64,000 bases of DNA from Alphaproteobacteria bacterium (GTDB lineage Bacteria > Pseudomonadota > Alphaproteobacteria > UBA9655): positions 22,007-86,006 of the forward strand of contig DAIDHR010000001.1 in the NCBI GenBank assembly GCA_027459605.1, given 5' to 3'. The notes beneath the pieces were generated by a model. The model was not told the origin of the DNA, made no database searches, and was given only the letters and a program-made list of their open reading frames with translations. A program made the translations under genes and the position numbers. This document shows, in pieces, positions 54,825-64,000 of this stretch. Numbering within the stretch: the stretch's first letter is position 1; each line of letters opens with the position of its first letter.

Positions 54825-56096
54825 ATGAAACTAGCTGTCCTCAAAGAACGAAGGCCCTATGAGACACGGGTTGCGGCAACTCCCGAGACTGTCAAAAAGC
54901 TTATTGCCCTTGGGTTTGAAGTGATGGTTGAGAAAGGGGCAGGAGTTGCCTCTCATTTTTCGGACGATGCCTATAAAGAGGCTGGCGCATCTATTGGGAC
55001 AACCCCTCAAAAAACCTTGGAGGGAGCACAAGTTGTCATAAAGGTATCGCCACCTATGACGAAGACTGATGGGGGAGAAGACGAAGTAAAGCTTCTTCCA
55101 GAAGGGGCGCTTCTTATAGGTATTCTCCAACCCCATACAAAACCTGAGCTTCTTAAAGCTTATGCGAAGCAAAAAGTGACTTCGTTCGCTTTAGAGCTTG
55201 TCCCTCGCATTACCCGTGCCCAAGCCATGGATGTGTTGTCATCTCAAAGTAACCTTGCAGGATACCGAGCTGTTATCGAAGCCTCTCAAGTCTTTGAGCG
55301 AGCATTTCCCATGATGATGACAGCAGCAGGGACTATTCCTCCGGCTCGTGTTTTGATTCTGGGAGCAGGCGTTGCAGGGCTCCAAGCAATTGCCACAGCA
55401 AAAAGGCTGGGGGCTATCGTGAATGTCTTTGATGTGCGGGCTGCTGCTAAGGAGCAGGTCGAAAGCCTAGGGGGAACTTTTGTTCAAGTTGAATCTGAAG
55501 AAACAGGAGAAGCAGCGGGGGGCTACGCCAAAGAAATGAGTGCTGCTTATAAAGCGCGCCAATCAGCGAAGATAAAAGAAGTTCTCCAAAAATCAGATGT
55601 GTGTATTACAACAGCGCTAATTCCTGGGAAACCAGCTCCCCGCTTGATTACGAAAGACATGGTGGCAGGAATGAAACCAGGGTCAGTAATTGTGGACTTA
55701 GCCGTGGAAGCTGGCGGCAATTGTGAAGGAAGTGTCTTGGGTGAAGTTGTAGATAAAAATGGCGTAAAGATTGTGGGTTATGCCAATATGGCTGGTCGTA
55801 TCCCAACGGATGCAAGTTCTGTTTATGCTCGCAATTTATTAAGTCTTTTGACCTTGTGTATGGATAAAGAATCAAAATCTCTTGTTATCAATTGGGACGA
55901 TGAAATCATCAAAGCCATTGCCCTAACCCATGAAGGAAAATTGCAGCAGTCCCAACCGTCAATATCAACCGGTTCCTATTCTTCGTCATCCTCGCCTTCT
56001 TCTTCGTCATCTCCTTCTTCATCATCCCCGCCTTCTTCATCATCCCCGCGAAGGCGGGGATCCAGCAAATCTCTTAAAAAAGGAGACGCTCAATGA
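54825..56096 (+). CDS. pntAA: NAD(P) transhydrogenase alpha subunit, part 1 (PntAA)
   Basis: NAD(H)-binding domain I of the proton-translocating transhydrogenase (423 aa). It begins MKLAVLKERRPYETRVAATP, with the conserved QSNLAGYRAVI and the Rossmann motif VLILGAGVAGLQAIATAKRLG. I chose 54825 over the ATG at 54795 because it gives the family N-terminus. The last 35 or so residues are abnormal: Ser/Pro repeats (SPSSSSSPSSSS) then PRRRGSSKS, encoded by four 18-bp units running into a palindromic repeat. Typical PntAA ends about 40 residues earlier, so the tail is repeat-derived. Alphaproteobacteria split the alpha subunit into AA and AB as seen here. Confidence 0.94.
   Translation: MKLAVLKERRPYETRVAATPETVKKLIALGFEVMVEKGAGVASHFSDDAYKEAGASIGTTPQKTLEGAQVVIKVSPPMTKTDGGEDEVKLLPEGALLIGILQPHTKPELLKAYAKQKVTSFALELVPRITRAQAMDVLSSQSNLAGYRAVIEASQVFERAFPMMMTAAGTIPPARVLILGAGVAGLQAIATAKRLGAIVNVFDVRAAAKEQVESLGGTFVQVESEETGEAAGGYAKEMSAAYKARQSAKIKEVLQKSDVCITTALIPGKPAPRLITKDMVAGMKPGSVIVDLAVEAGGNCEGSVLGEVVDKNGVKIVGYANMAGRIPTDASSVYARNLLSLLTLCMDKESKSLVINWDDEIIKAIALTHEGKLQQSQPSISTGSYSSSSSPSSSSSPSSSSPPSSSSPRRRGSSKSLKKGDAQ
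55979..56063 (+). repeat. Palindromic repeat inserted into the pntAA 3' end
   Basis: Four 18-bp units of the TTCTTCATCATCCCCGCC type (55979-56050) lead into the palindromic core (56040-56063, CATCCCCGCGAAGGCGGGG). All of it is translated as the C-terminus of PntAA. A complementary arm follows at 56148-56171. Confidence 0.85.
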
Positions 56097-56147
56097 GGAC
56101 ATTTTATACTTCTAGAGAAAAGTTTCTTCGGATTGCCCACTTTCATT

Positions 56148-56171
56148 GGATCCCTGCCTTCGCTGGGATGA
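56148..56171 (-). repeat. Inverted partner of the pntAA palindromic repeat
   Basis: Complementary to 56040-56063 at 22 of 24 positions. The two arms, 84 bp apart, could fold into a long hairpin in the mRNA between pntAA and pntAB, followed by a run of T (56175-56181). This might partly terminate or process the transcript. Confidence 0.75.
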
Positions 56172-56229
56172 CTATTTTTTTTAAATTTTGTTTGAGCATG
56201 TCCCCTTATTCTCAGAAAGGAACAAAACA

Positions 56230-56520
56230 ATGGATTTAATCTCCCCGTTTGTTGTCGAGCTTACCGTCTTTGTCTTGGCCGTATTTGTCGGGTATTATGT
56301 GGTTTGGAAAGTCACGCCAGCCCTTCACTCGCCCTTGATGTCCGTAACCAATGCCATCTCGAGTGTCATCATTGTGGGAGCCATTTTGGCGGCTGGGTCT
56401 GCTCAAGATCCCCTTACTCAACTCTTTGGTTTTGCGGCAGTTACCATGGCCGCTGTTAATATTTTTGGAGGCTTTGTGGTCACTCGCCGCATGCTCGAAA
56501 TGTTCAATAAGAAAAAATAG
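56230..56520 (+). CDS. pntAB: NAD(P) transhydrogenase alpha subunit, part 2 (PntAB)
   Basis: Small membrane domain II piece (96 aa) with three membrane helices; the conserved [20 protein letters not shown] lies in the second. The ATG at 56230 follows AAAGGA; an in-frame ATG at 56188 lies in repeat-adjacent sequence and is not favoured. pntB starts 10 bp after the stop. Confidence 0.95.
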   Translation: MDLISPFVVELTVFVLAVFVGYYVVWKVTPALHSPLMSVTNAISSVIIVGAILAAGSAQDPLTQLFGFAAVTMAAVNIFGGFVVTRRMLEMFNKKK

Positions 56521-56530
56521 GATTTCAATC

Positions 56531-57925
56531 GTGAGTGTAAATCTATCTGCTATATCTTATCTTGTTTCCTCTATTTGCTTTATCTTGGCTCTTCAAGGGC
56601 TTTCATCCGCTAAGACTTCTCAGCGAGGGTTAACATTGGGCATTCTTGGCATGGTCCTTGCGGTTGGGACAACCATGGGCTCTCCTATTGTTACAGATTA
56701 TGCGTGGATTCTTTCTGGGCTCGTCCTGGGGGGCGTGATTGGGACAGCTATTGCTAAGAAAATCAAAATGACAGCCTTGCCCCAACTGGTGGCAGCTTTC
56801 CACAGTTTGGTGGGGCTTGCGGCTGTTTGTGTGGCAGGGGCAGCATTGCTTGAACCTCGTGCATTCAATATAGGTGAGGTTGGCCACATTGCTTTTGGCT
56901 CGCTTGTGGAAATGGGGCTTGGAGTGGCTATTGGAGCCATTACCTTTACCGGCTCTATTGTTGCCTTTGCCAAGCTTCAAGGGCTTGTTTCAGGAAATCC
57001 CTTAATTTTTAAAGGTCAGCATCCATTGAATGCTGTGCTTGGGATTGGCTTAATTCTCATGATTGCCTTTTTTGCATTGAGCGAATCCCATAGTCTTTTC
57101 TGGGGCCTTACGATGGTGTCATTTCTTTTAGGTTTCCTCTTAATCTTGCCAATTGGCGGGGCGGATATGCCCGTTGTGATATCCATGTTAAACTCTTATT
57201 CAGGGTGGGCCGCAGCTGGTATTGGATTTACGCTTGGAAATAGCTTGCTTATTATAACTGGAGCTCTTGTTGGCGCATCGGGTGCTATCCTCAGCTATAT
57301 CATGTGTAAGGGGATGAATCGCTCCATTATTAACATTATCCTAGGTGGTTTTGGAGGAGAACAAACAGTCGCCGTTCGCGGAGGAGCTGATCAAAGATCA
57401 TTTAAAACCGGAAGCGCTGATGACGCAGGTTTTATTATGAAAAATGCGAAATCAGTCATCATCGTTCCTGGGTATGGAATGGCTGTAGCGCAAGCCCAGC
57501 ATGCGCTGCGTGAGATGTCTGATATTCTGAGAGAGGAGGGGGTGAAGGTGCGTTATGCCATCCATCCTGTAGCAGGCAGAATGCCGGGTCACATGAATGT
57601 TCTCTTGGCCGAAGCCAATGTTCCCTATGAAGATGTGTTAGAACTTGAAGAAATTAACCGTGACTTCGCGATAACGGATGTTGCCTTTGTGATTGGAGCT
57701 AATGACGTCACTAACCCAGCAGCTAAAACAGATCCCTCAAGTCCTATTTTTGGGATGCCTATTTTAGATGTCGAGCGCGCCAAAACCGTTCTGTTCGTCA
57801 AACGCTCCATGGCACCCGGCTACGCAGGAGTCGATAACGAACTCTTTTATAAGGATAATACACTCATGCTCTTTGGGGATGCCAAGAAGATGTGCGAAGA
57901 AATAATAAAAGCGTTGGAAGAGTAA
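56531..57925 (+). CDS. pntB: NAD(P) transhydrogenase beta subunit (PntB)
   Basis: Membrane domain plus NADP(H)-binding domain III (464 aa, the usual length). The start is GTG at 56531, with AGGA 8 nt upstream. The open frame reaches back into pntAB, so earlier ATGs are not starts. About eight membrane helices are followed by domain III, with [40 protein letters not shown] and [14 protein letters not shown]. The complex uses the proton gradient to make NADPH from NADH. Confidence 0.97.
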   Translation: MSVNLSAISYLVSSICFILALQGLSSAKTSQRGLTLGILGMVLAVGTTMGSPIVTDYAWILSGLVLGGVIGTAIAKKIKMTALPQLVAAFHSLVGLAAVCVAGAALLEPRAFNIGEVGHIAFGSLVEMGLGVAIGAITFTGSIVAFAKLQGLVSGNPLIFKGQHPLNAVLGIGLILMIAFFALSESHSLFWGLTMVSFLLGFLLILPIGGADMPVVISMLNSYSGWAAAGIGFTLGNSLLIITGALVGASGAILSYIMCKGMNRSIINIILGGFGGEQTVAVRGGADQRSFKTGSADDAGFIMKNAKSVIIVPGYGMAVAQAQHALREMSDILREEGVKVRYAIHPVAGRMPGHMNVLLAEANVPYEDVLELEEINRDFAITDVAFVIGANDVTNPAAKTDPSSPIFGMPILDVERAKTVLFVKRSMAPGYAGVDNELFYKDNTLMLFGDAKKMCEEIIKALEE

Positions 57926-58051
57926 TATCAATTCGCCCTCGATAATTTAGATTCAATTGCTTCACCGATTCATCGATTCATCGATTCACATGACGATTGG
58001 GAGTCTAGATCTTCTTGCCCTCCTCAATTTTTTGCAGTATCTTAATTGGGA

Positions 58052-58222
58052 GCTAAAGGTGCTTGATTAAGTTAAAAGGGAACACAAAATCGCGTTGATT
58101 TAATTGCGAAAAATGTGGCTGCTCCCGCAACTGTAGAACAGAAGCTTAAAGCGTTACACCACTGGTTTTTATGACTGGGAAGGTTGCTTAAAGCGTTAAC
58201 TGTTAGCCAGGAAACCTGCCTT
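58052..58222 (+). ncRNA. Cobalamin (adenosylcobalamin) riboswitch
   Basis: The class I B12 aptamer is recognisable from its conserved blocks in order: AAAAGGGAAC near 58075, GCTGCTCCCGCAACTGTAGA (near 58121), CACTGG … TGGGAAGG, and the B12 box GCCAGGAAACCTGCC ending near 58220. Spacing between blocks is normal. After the aptamer comes a short hairpin (CGTTTG … CAAACG) and about 100 bp to the ATG at 58324. There is no clear T-run terminator, so control of translation seems more likely. Regulated gene: the secreted protein at 58324. Confidence 0.92.
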
Positions 58223-58323
58223 TTGCGTCATCTCCTCGTTTGGCGGGATAGACAAACGGAAGCGAATATCCACTCGTAGATGGCAAAAATTAATTTAAAA
58301 TTACTTATCTATAGGAGAAGTCC

Positions 58324-58902
58324 ATGTCTTTTTTATTTTGCCCCTTTTTGAAAGTATATGCGCGACTTATAATTAAAGAGCTTTCTGCTTTAATTGTGAT
58401 CAGTTACTTTATTTTACTCAATCAGGCTATGAGCCTCCCTCCTACCTTGGAACATGAGGAAATCCTGTCCTACAGCCCACCTATACATTTACAAGCCCCC
58501 AAAAAGAATATTCTTCCACCATGGAACAAGTATCCAGTTGAGGTAAAAGATCCCCAATTTAAATTTTTTTTGATGAGAGTGGCTCCAGGAGCTATTCCTC
58601 CTGCAGAAAAACCTTATCGAGAGGCTCTTATAAATACCCTCCTTTTATTTCAACATCAGATTAATGTAGGCTGGGTTGATGAAGATACCCCTGAAATGCA
58701 GACATTGCGTCGAGATTTTTTTTATACATACCTAAAAAATATTAATTGGGAGGCTACGCGTTTTAAACGCTTCTTTCTTACCCCAGAAGAAGACTTCCAT
58801 TTGATAAATGTAGAGGCTTTCATCTACGCTTATGATTTTCCAGAGACAATAGGGATTCAGACGTTGTACAGAACTCCAGATTTTATTGATCCTTTTCATT
58901 AA
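58324..58902 (+). CDS. Secreted protein of unknown function behind the cobalamin riboswitch
   Basis: 192 aa. A hydrophobic N-terminal segment (about residues 18-38, IKELSALIVISYFILLNQA) is a long signal peptide or a membrane anchor. The remainder is soluble-looking, with a proline-rich start (SPPIHLQAPKKNILPPW) and a helical second half rich in aromatic and acidic residues. It does not resemble the usual B12-riboswitch targets (BtuB, CbtA/B, BtuCDF, cobalamin synthesis, MetE). The ATG follows AGGAGA. If the riboswitch acts on it, the protein should be made when cobalamin is low. A role in cobalamin capture is only a guess. Confidence 0.75.
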   Translation: MSFLFCPFLKVYARLIIKELSALIVISYFILLNQAMSLPPTLEHEEILSYSPPIHLQAPKKNILPPWNKYPVEVKDPQFKFFLMRVAPGAIPPAEKPYREALINTLLLFQHQINVGWVDEDTPEMQTLRRDFFYTYLKNINWEATRFKRFFLTPEEDFHLINVEAFIYAYDFPETIGIQTLYRTPDFIDPFH

Positions 58903-59016
58903 ATTATAACTATTAATGCATTCTTAAGTCATATGTGCGTGAATGGAAGCATCGGGGCTTTTACTGCATGCCAGTTTCCCCTGGGAGGAAAAACGATACT
59001 GACAAAAGAGAAGACC

Positions 59017-59268
59017 ATGATGAGTAAGAACTTTCTTAGAGCATTTTTAATCATAATTATGTTATTGAGTTCATTCATAGAAACTGATTGCGTGGGGGAG
59101 TCTGAAAAATGTGTGCCCGAAACGGAGTTGGATGCAATTGATGCTAAGGGGACAGGAGTGGATGGGCTAAAGGAATGGTGTCGCGAGAATCTGGATAAAT
59201 CGCATCTGGTCGATGGGGTGTCCTATTGTGACAGCAATTACTTATGCACGACAGAAGAGGAAACATAA
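59017..59268 (+). CDS. Small secreted cysteine-containing protein
   Basis: 83 aa from the ATG at 59017 (or 59020), which begins a signal peptide (MMSKNFLRAFLIIIMLLSSF). An in-frame ATG at 58933 would add 28 residues ahead of it. The mature part is acidic with five cysteines (DC, KC, WC, YC, LC). The ribosome site is weak. No family recognised. Confidence 0.62.
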   Translation: MMSKNFLRAFLIIIMLLSSFIETDCVGESEKCVPETELDAIDAKGTGVDGLKEWCRENLDKSHLVDGVSYCDSNYLCTTEEET

Positions 59269-59422
59269 GCAAGTTTTACCTCCAGGGGTGTTACCCTGAC
59301 ACAATGTTCCACACTAATTTTATTGTGGTCCTATCAGTCAGGTTCAGTAGAAATTATTGATGGAAAGTAGAGTAACAGAATAACTTATTTTATCAAAACT
59401 ATAAAAATAGAAAGGATATAAA

Positions 59423-59851
59423 ATGAATAAAAAAAATATTTCAATCAATTTAGTTTTGCTTTTTATGCTTAATTTACTTTTGATGGCTCCGTTGTCGGCC
59501 AAGGAAGTTAAAATTTATTGTCCCGATGTGGCTAGTATTATTGCACATGAAGGATCTTCTGGGTGGTCATACTCAGCTACAACAAAAGGAGATGTTGCTT
59601 TACCTATGGTGTCTGAGGGGACTACCCCGCAAAAAGCGGATTTCGTAACAACAGAAGATGCCCTTGCAGGATTTGCTTGGCTGGGACATAGTGGAGGCTG
59701 TGCTTATGCTTATGTAAAAGGTATTATGCAATACGATTCCGTATGGCTTTATTATAAATTTCCCTCGACCTATAAAAACTGCGTCTGGAACAGTACAGGA
59801 TGCGCGCGAACACAATCAACCTGTTGGACAAAGTGTGACGATGGCAAATAA
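59423..59851 (+). CDS. Small secreted protein with C-terminal cysteine cluster
   Basis: 142 aa with a signal peptide (1-26, ending LSA). It begins KEVKIYCPDVASIIAHEG, which loosely recalls small DUF3757-type exported proteins; I am not confident of that. Six cysteines, four of them in the last 25 residues (NCVWNSTGCARTQSTCWTKC). Ribosome site AAAGGA. Likely periplasmic or secreted. Confidence 0.7.
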   Translation: MNKKNISINLVLLFMLNLLLMAPLSAKEVKIYCPDVASIIAHEGSSGWSYSATTKGDVALPMVSEGTTPQKADFVTTEDALAGFAWLGHSGGCAYAYVKGIMQYDSVWLYYKFPSTYKNCVWNSTGCARTQSTCWTKCDDGK

Positions 59852-59985
59852 TGAAAATATTTCTGCTAATGCTTTAAATATTTTTAGTTAATTTCATCCC
59901 TCTTATCCAAACTGAGAACTTCTACAGAATATGTCTTAGAAAGACTGTATGCGAATCCGCTTAAGTATGTTATGAAACTTGGGTT

Positions 59986-62814
59986 ATGAGTAATTCAATT
60001 CATGTGCGTGGGGCGCGCGAGCATAACCTAAAAAATATTGAAGTTGAAATTCCACGCGATAAGCTCGTTGTCATTACGGGTTTAAGTGGATCAGGAAAGT
60101 CTTCGCTTGCCTTTGATACCATTTATGCTGAAGGCCAGCGCCGTTATGTAGAGAGCCTTTCAGCCTATGCGCGGCAATTTTTACAGCTCATGCAAAAGCC
60201 AGATGTGGATTCGATAGAAGGCTTGTCGCCAGCAATCTCAATTGAGCAAAAGACGACTTCAAAAAACCCTCGGTCAACAGTAGGAACGGTCACTGAAATT
60301 TATGACTATTTAAGGCTTCTCTTTGCCCGTATTGGAATTCCGTATTCTCCAGTAACAGGCCTTCCCATTCAAAGCCAGACCGTCTCTGAAATGGTTGACC
60401 GGCTTATGGAATTGCCAGAGGGGACACGTCTTTTCCTCCTAGCTCCTATCATCAGAGGGAGAAAGGGAGAGTATAAAAAAGAAATTTCTGATTTGCGGAA
60501 GCAAGGGTTTCAACGGCTTAAAATTGATGGAAAGCTTTATGACATTGAGGAGGCTCCCCCCCTTAATAAAAAAGTAAAGCATGATATTGAAGTGGTTGTT
60601 GATCGCCTTGTCATGCGTCCTGATTTAGGACACCGCCTCGTTGATGCTATTGAAACTGCCTTAAAGTTGTCTGACGGACTCCTCTATGTTGAAGACGCTG
60701 ATACAGGAGCTCGTCATACCTTTTCGGCTAAATTCGCGTGCCCCGTTTCCGGCTTTACCATAGATGAAATTGAGCCTCGTCTTTTCTCCTTCAATAGTCC
60801 CTTTGGGGCTTGCCCTGGATGCGATGGATTAGGCGTTAAGATTGTTTTTGATCCCAATCTAATCGTTCCGAATCCTAAGTTAAGTTTAGAGGATGGGGCT
60901 ATTGCTCCCTGGGCAGGCGCTTTTTCCTTTTATTACAACCAAGCCCTTGCAGCGGTTGTAGCAAGCTATGGGGGCCGAATGGATGAGCCCTACGCAAATC
61001 TTCCAGAGCGGACAAAACACGTGATTCTTCATGGATCGGAGGGGGAAAAAGTTTCGACTACCATTCGTGACGAAACTCGAACCTTTACGCAAAACAAGCC
61101 ATTTGAAGGGGTCATACCAACGTTGATCCGCCGCCAGCGAGAAAAAAAGGAACGTTATGGCCAACCAGAAGAAATGGATCGATATCAAAGCACTCTGCCT
61201 TGCGAAGCGTGTGGGGGGTATCGGTTAAAACCCGAAGCACTGGCAGTAAAAATTCAACACCTTCATATTGGACAAGTCACAGAAATGTCCATCGGCCATC
61301 TGCAAATTTGGTTTCAAGGGCTTACTGAAAAATTAACGCAGAAAGAAAAAGATATTGCCTCCCGAATCTTAAAAGAAATCCAAGAGCGCCTTGGCTTTCT
61401 TGTAAGTGTTGGGTTGACCTATTTATCTCTCTCACGAGCCTCGGGTACGCTTTCCGGCGGGGAAAGCCAGCGCATTCGCTTAGCTTCCCAAATTGGATCA
61501 GGGTTGGTGGGCGTCCTTTATGTGCTTGATGAGCCCTCTATTGGACTTCATCAGCGGGACAATGATAGGCTTCTTGCGACCCTCATTCGCTTGCGGGATC
61601 TTGGAAATACGGTTCTCGTTGTTGAACATGATGAAGACGCCATTCGCACGGCCGATTATGTCATTGATATGGGACCAGGTGCTGGAGTGAAAGGCGGCCA
61701 TGTTGTTGCTCAAGGTACCCCTAAAGATATTATGAAAAATCCTAAGAGCTTGACGGGGCAGTATTTAATTGGGAAACAAAAAATCCCTTTGCCTCAAAAC
61801 CGTCGAAAGCCAGTCAAAGAACAAGCACTAAAAGTGGTTGGAGCTTGTTGTCATAACCTCCAGAATATTTCAGTCCAATTCCCTTTGGGGACCTTTATTT
61901 GTATTACAGGTGTTTCAGGAGGAGGGAAATCCTCACTGATCATTGAGACGCTTTACAAAGGACTTGCTCAGATTTTGAATGACAATCCTGAACCAGCAGG
62001 CCCCCATGACCGGATTGAAGGAGTAGAGCTCATCAACAAAATTGTTGATATTGATCAATCCCCCATTGGCCGCACACCTCGGTCGAACCCGGCCACCTAT
62101 ACAAGCGTTTTTACACCGATCCGAGAATGGTTTTCAGCTCTGCCTGAAGCCAAAGCTCGTGGCTACACCCCAGGTCGTTTTTCTTTTAATGTCAAGGGAG
62201 GGCGGTGTGAGGCTTGCCAAGGAGATGGGGTTATTAAGATCGAGATGCACTTTTTGCCCGATGTTTATGTGGAATGTGACCAATGCCATGGCAAACGGTA
62301 TAATCGCGAAACCCTTGAAATTAAGTACCGGGATAAATCGATTGCCGATGTTCTGGATATGACAGTGGATGAAGCTCTTCTCTTTTTCGATGCCATGCCT
62401 AGTATTAAGGAAAAGCTTAAGACTCTGTCCCAGGTGGGGCTTGGGTATATTCATGTTGGGCAACGGGCCACAACTTTGTCAGGAGGAGAAGCCCAGCGGG
62501 TGAAACTCTCCAAAGAGCTTTCGCGAAGGGGTACGGGAAAAACCCTTTACATCCTTGATGAGCCCACCACTGGTCTTCATGTTGATGACGTTCGAAAACT
62601 TTTGGAAGTTCTCCATGCCCTTGTGAATCAAGGAAATACAGTCATTGTTATTGAGCATAATCTAGAGGTTATTAAAACCGCTGATTGGATCATCGATATC
62701 GGTCCTGAAGGTGGGGATGAGGGGGGACGAATTGTGGCAACAGGTACGCCAGAAGCGATCATTAAAGTTCAGGAAAGCTACACAGGCCATTATTTAAAGC
62801 CTTATTTAGCTTAA
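59986..62814 (+). CDS. uvrA: Excinuclease ABC subunit A (UvrA)
   Basis: Damage-recognition ATPase of nucleotide excision repair (942 aa, standard). The first ABC module has Walker [14 protein letters not shown] (about 33-45), the zinc finger around CPVSGF … ACPGCDGLG and the inserted [13 protein letters not shown]. The second module has Walker [14 protein letters not shown], the zinc finger CEACQGDG … CDQCHGKRY and the signature [15 protein letters not shown]. No LexA box was recognised upstream. The gene stands alone. Confidence 0.97.
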   Translation: MSNSIHVRGAREHNLKNIEVEIPRDKLVVITGLSGSGKSSLAFDTIYAEGQRRYVESLSAYARQFLQLMQKPDVDSIEGLSPAISIEQKTTSKNPRSTVGTVTEIYDYLRLLFARIGIPYSPVTGLPIQSQTVSEMVDRLMELPEGTRLFLLAPIIRGRKGEYKKEISDLRKQGFQRLKIDGKLYDIEEAPPLNKKVKHDIEVVVDRLVMRPDLGHRLVDAIETALKLSDGLLYVEDADTGARHTFSAKFACPVSGFTIDEIEPRLFSFNSPFGACPGCDGLGVKIVFDPNLIVPNPKLSLEDGAIAPWAGAFSFYYNQALAAVVASYGGRMDEPYANLPERTKHVILHGSEGEKVSTTIRDETRTFTQNKPFEGVIPTLIRRQREKKERYGQPEEMDRYQSTLPCEACGGYRLKPEALAVKIQHLHIGQVTEMSIGHLQIWFQGLTEKLTQKEKDIASRILKEIQERLGFLVSVGLTYLSLSRASGTLSGGESQRIRLASQIGSGLVGVLYVLDEPSIGLHQRDNDRLLATLIRLRDLGNTVLVVEHDEDAIRTADYVIDMGPGAGVKGGHVVAQGTPKDIMKNPKSLTGQYLIGKQKIPLPQNRRKPVKEQALKVVGACCHNLQNISVQFPLGTFICITGVSGGGKSSLIIETLYKGLAQILNDNPEPAGPHDRIEGVELINKIVDIDQSPIGRTPRSNPATYTSVFTPIREWFSALPEAKARGYTPGRFSFNVKGGRCEACQGDGVIKIEMHFLPDVYVECDQCHGKRYNRETLEIKYRDKSIADVLDMTVDEALLFFDAMPSIKEKLKTLSQVGLGYIHVGQRATTLSGGEAQRVKLSKELSRRGTGKTLYILDEPTTGLHVDDVRKLLEVLHALVNQGNTVIVIEHNLEVIKTADWIIDIGPEGGDEGGRIVATGTPEAIIKVQESYTGHYLKPYLA

Positions 62815-62921
62815 CACGGAAATGTGTGATAATTGGCTTTGGAGAGCCCTTGTTAGGCTTGTAATTATATGCTACTTATCAACATAACTCTTTTACTTAT
62901 GAATATTACAGAAGGATTTAT

Positions 62922-63578
62922 ATGATGACCCTCCGCATTCTAAAGTTTATACTCTGTTTGGTTATGGTATCGTCTTTAGCATGTGCAACCCCACCAAAAG
63001 ATGATGCGACCATTTCAAGTATAACAAGTGTTACTTCAGGTATTACTGATTACGCGATTCGATTTGACCCTGGACTCAAAAGCTATTCAGGGGCTCTCAG
63101 TAGCTTTCAAAAGAACTTTGCACGGTTATTAAAAGAAAAACTTAATAGCCAAGAATTAACCAAGATAAACAATACCCTTCAGAAAGTTGGAGGACAAAAT
63201 CTTATGAGAATTTCTGAAGTTCTCTTTACTCAAGTGGCAAATGTTTTAACCAGTGGTAGCTTACCAGATATAAATCTGACTATCCCCCCAAGTTATGACG
63301 CCCTTTTAGAAAAGAAAATTAAGGAAGAGAAACTTGAAAAGAAACTGAAGGGGGTATACTTGGCTTTCCAACTGACCCAAAAAGGGGGGAATGAAAATGC
63401 TAGCTTTAATACATTCGTCGCAAGAGCCAAAAAACATTTTAAGAAGGCGATTAGTGATAACTTTACAGAAGATCAATTTAAAGTATACTCTGAATTTGAA
63501 TCATCCAAATTGGGTAAACGATTTTTCAAGATAATAGAAGAGAGCGTTGTGCTAAGCCTGCCTTCAAAAGGCAAATAA
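62922..63578 (+). CDS. Secreted protein of unknown function
   Basis: 218 aa with a signal peptide (1-22, ending ACA; a lipobox reading SLAC is possible but not canonical). The mature part is Lys-rich and predicted helical (LEKKIKEEKLEKKLKG), without repeats. The start is ATGATG at 62922, after AGAAGGA. No family recognised. Confidence 0.72.
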   Translation: MMTLRILKFILCLVMVSSLACATPPKDDATISSITSVTSGITDYAIRFDPGLKSYSGALSSFQKNFARLLKEKLNSQELTKINNTLQKVGGQNLMRISEVLFTQVANVLTSGSLPDINLTIPPSYDALLEKKIKEEKLEKKLKGVYLAFQLTQKGGNENASFNTFVARAKKHFKKAISDNFTEDQFKVYSEFESSKLGKRFFKIIEESVVLSLPSKGK

Positions 63579-63710
63579 AGCTGGCTAGCAGCTGGTTAAT
63601 TTTATCCGAAGCTATCTAACCCGCTTTCAGTTTTTAATATTTTCAGCTTTTCTAGAGCCAATTAATACTTTTTTCATATTTAACTGGTAGCCTTTTTTCA
63701 TTACAAAACC

Positions 63711-64000
63711 TCAGTTTTGGATAAGAGGAGTAGAGAATTTAATGGATGGTTTGTTTTGTCTGAATTGATAAGAGACGAGACAAGAGAGAATATTAACGCA
63801 GTAGTTCATGGGGGATCTGTGTCGGGTATGGGATAGATTCATGTGTACTTTGAGGATGTCAAAGATTGTTTCGATCAGAAAGCGTTTTCTGAGGAGGATC
63901 TTTTCAATCAAGGGCATGAGATGGTTTTTCATATTCCGCCTTATGCCTGTAATTAACTTGAGCCCTCGTTGGTAAAGCTTGTTAAAAAGTTTTTGAGAAA
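63711..64000 (-). mobile_element. IS982-family transposase, 3' part at the window edge
   Basis: The frame is open across the window edge and ends at 63711. The encoded C-terminal part (LFNKLYQRGLKLITGIRRN, LLRKRFLIETIFDILK, HTRHRSPMNYCVNILSCLV, NKPSI) matches the conserved end of IS982-type DDE transposases, including the catalytic Glu region (IETIFD). The first in-frame ATG at 63932 is internal and not the start. Whether the element is intact cannot be seen. A short hairpin (CAAAAC…GTTTTG) at 63704-63719 overlaps the end of the gene; the terminal inverted repeat was not identified. Confidence 0.8.

Noticed and set aside
56351..56530. N-terminal extension of pntB back to an ATG at 56351
   Set aside because: This stretch is the pntAB coding region in another frame. 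GTG at 56531 gives the normal PntB N-terminus.

Overview
This AT-rich window looks like the chromosome of an alphaproteobacterium, most likely a host-associated member of the Holosporales/Rickettsiales type. Three things suggest this. Gene content and order are alphaproteobacterial: tsaE-amgK-murU, pntAA-pntAB-pntB, iscR followed by two cysteine desulfurase genes then iscU-iscA-hscB-hscA, and a gene-transfer-agent-type terminase. Housekeeping genes alternate with many small secreted proteins of no recognised family. Intergenic regions carry palindromic repeats built on a core like TCATCCCCGCGAAGG. The lineage is inferred; there is no rRNA in the window to confirm it.

Layout. 1-4.5 kb: yejABEF peptide ABC transporter (yejA cut by the window edge). 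4.5-10.6 kb: two secreted proteins on the minus strand, trkA, a pair of paralogous exported proteins (one with a 96-bp repeat array) and a Cys-rich protein. 10.8-13.4 kb: thrS-infC, infC with a non-AUG start. 13.4-15.6 kb: tsaE-amgK-murU (cell-wall recycling), then tRNA-Ala(GGC). 15.9-18.1 kb: a TetR repressor divergent from a secreted protein, with two matching operators between them. 18.2-20.7 kb: hydrolase, phosphoribosyltransferase and NAD-dependent formate dehydrogenase. 21-22.4 kb: an exported proline-rich protein with a WH2/thymosin-like actin-binding motif. 22.5-29.8 kb: PEBP, trxB-lysR-echA, an ionotropic-glutamate-receptor-like protein, nadK, small secreted proteins and an orphan DNA-binding-like protein. 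29.8-35.5 kb: isc iron-sulfur operon behind a near-consensus IscR box. 35.6-43.4 kb: lone terminase, AstE/AspA-like hydrolase, alpha/beta hydrolase, anmK and a 1048-residue flavo-iron-sulfur fusion protein. 44-53.4 kb: DUF465-like protein, hemB, lepA, pheT-pheS, rplT-rpmI. 53.4-54.8 kb: repeat-rich DNA. 54.8-57.9 kb: proton-translocating transhydrogenase. 58-64 kb: a cobalamin riboswitch before an unknown secreted protein, more small secreted proteins, uvrA, and the end of an IS982-type transposase.

How the genes fit together. AnmK, AmgK and MurU form most of a cell-wall sugar salvage route. PntAB, the formate dehydrogenase and the large flavoprotein all handle NAD(P)H. The Isc operon supplies iron-sulfur clusters, some probably to that flavoprotein. 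The exported Cys-rich, Pro-rich and WH2-bearing proteins are the accessory layer and the best candidates for host interaction. The usual thrS-infC-rpmI-rplT-pheST cluster is split in two here, and a pair of inverted ~200-300 bp repeats brackets the segment holding its second half.
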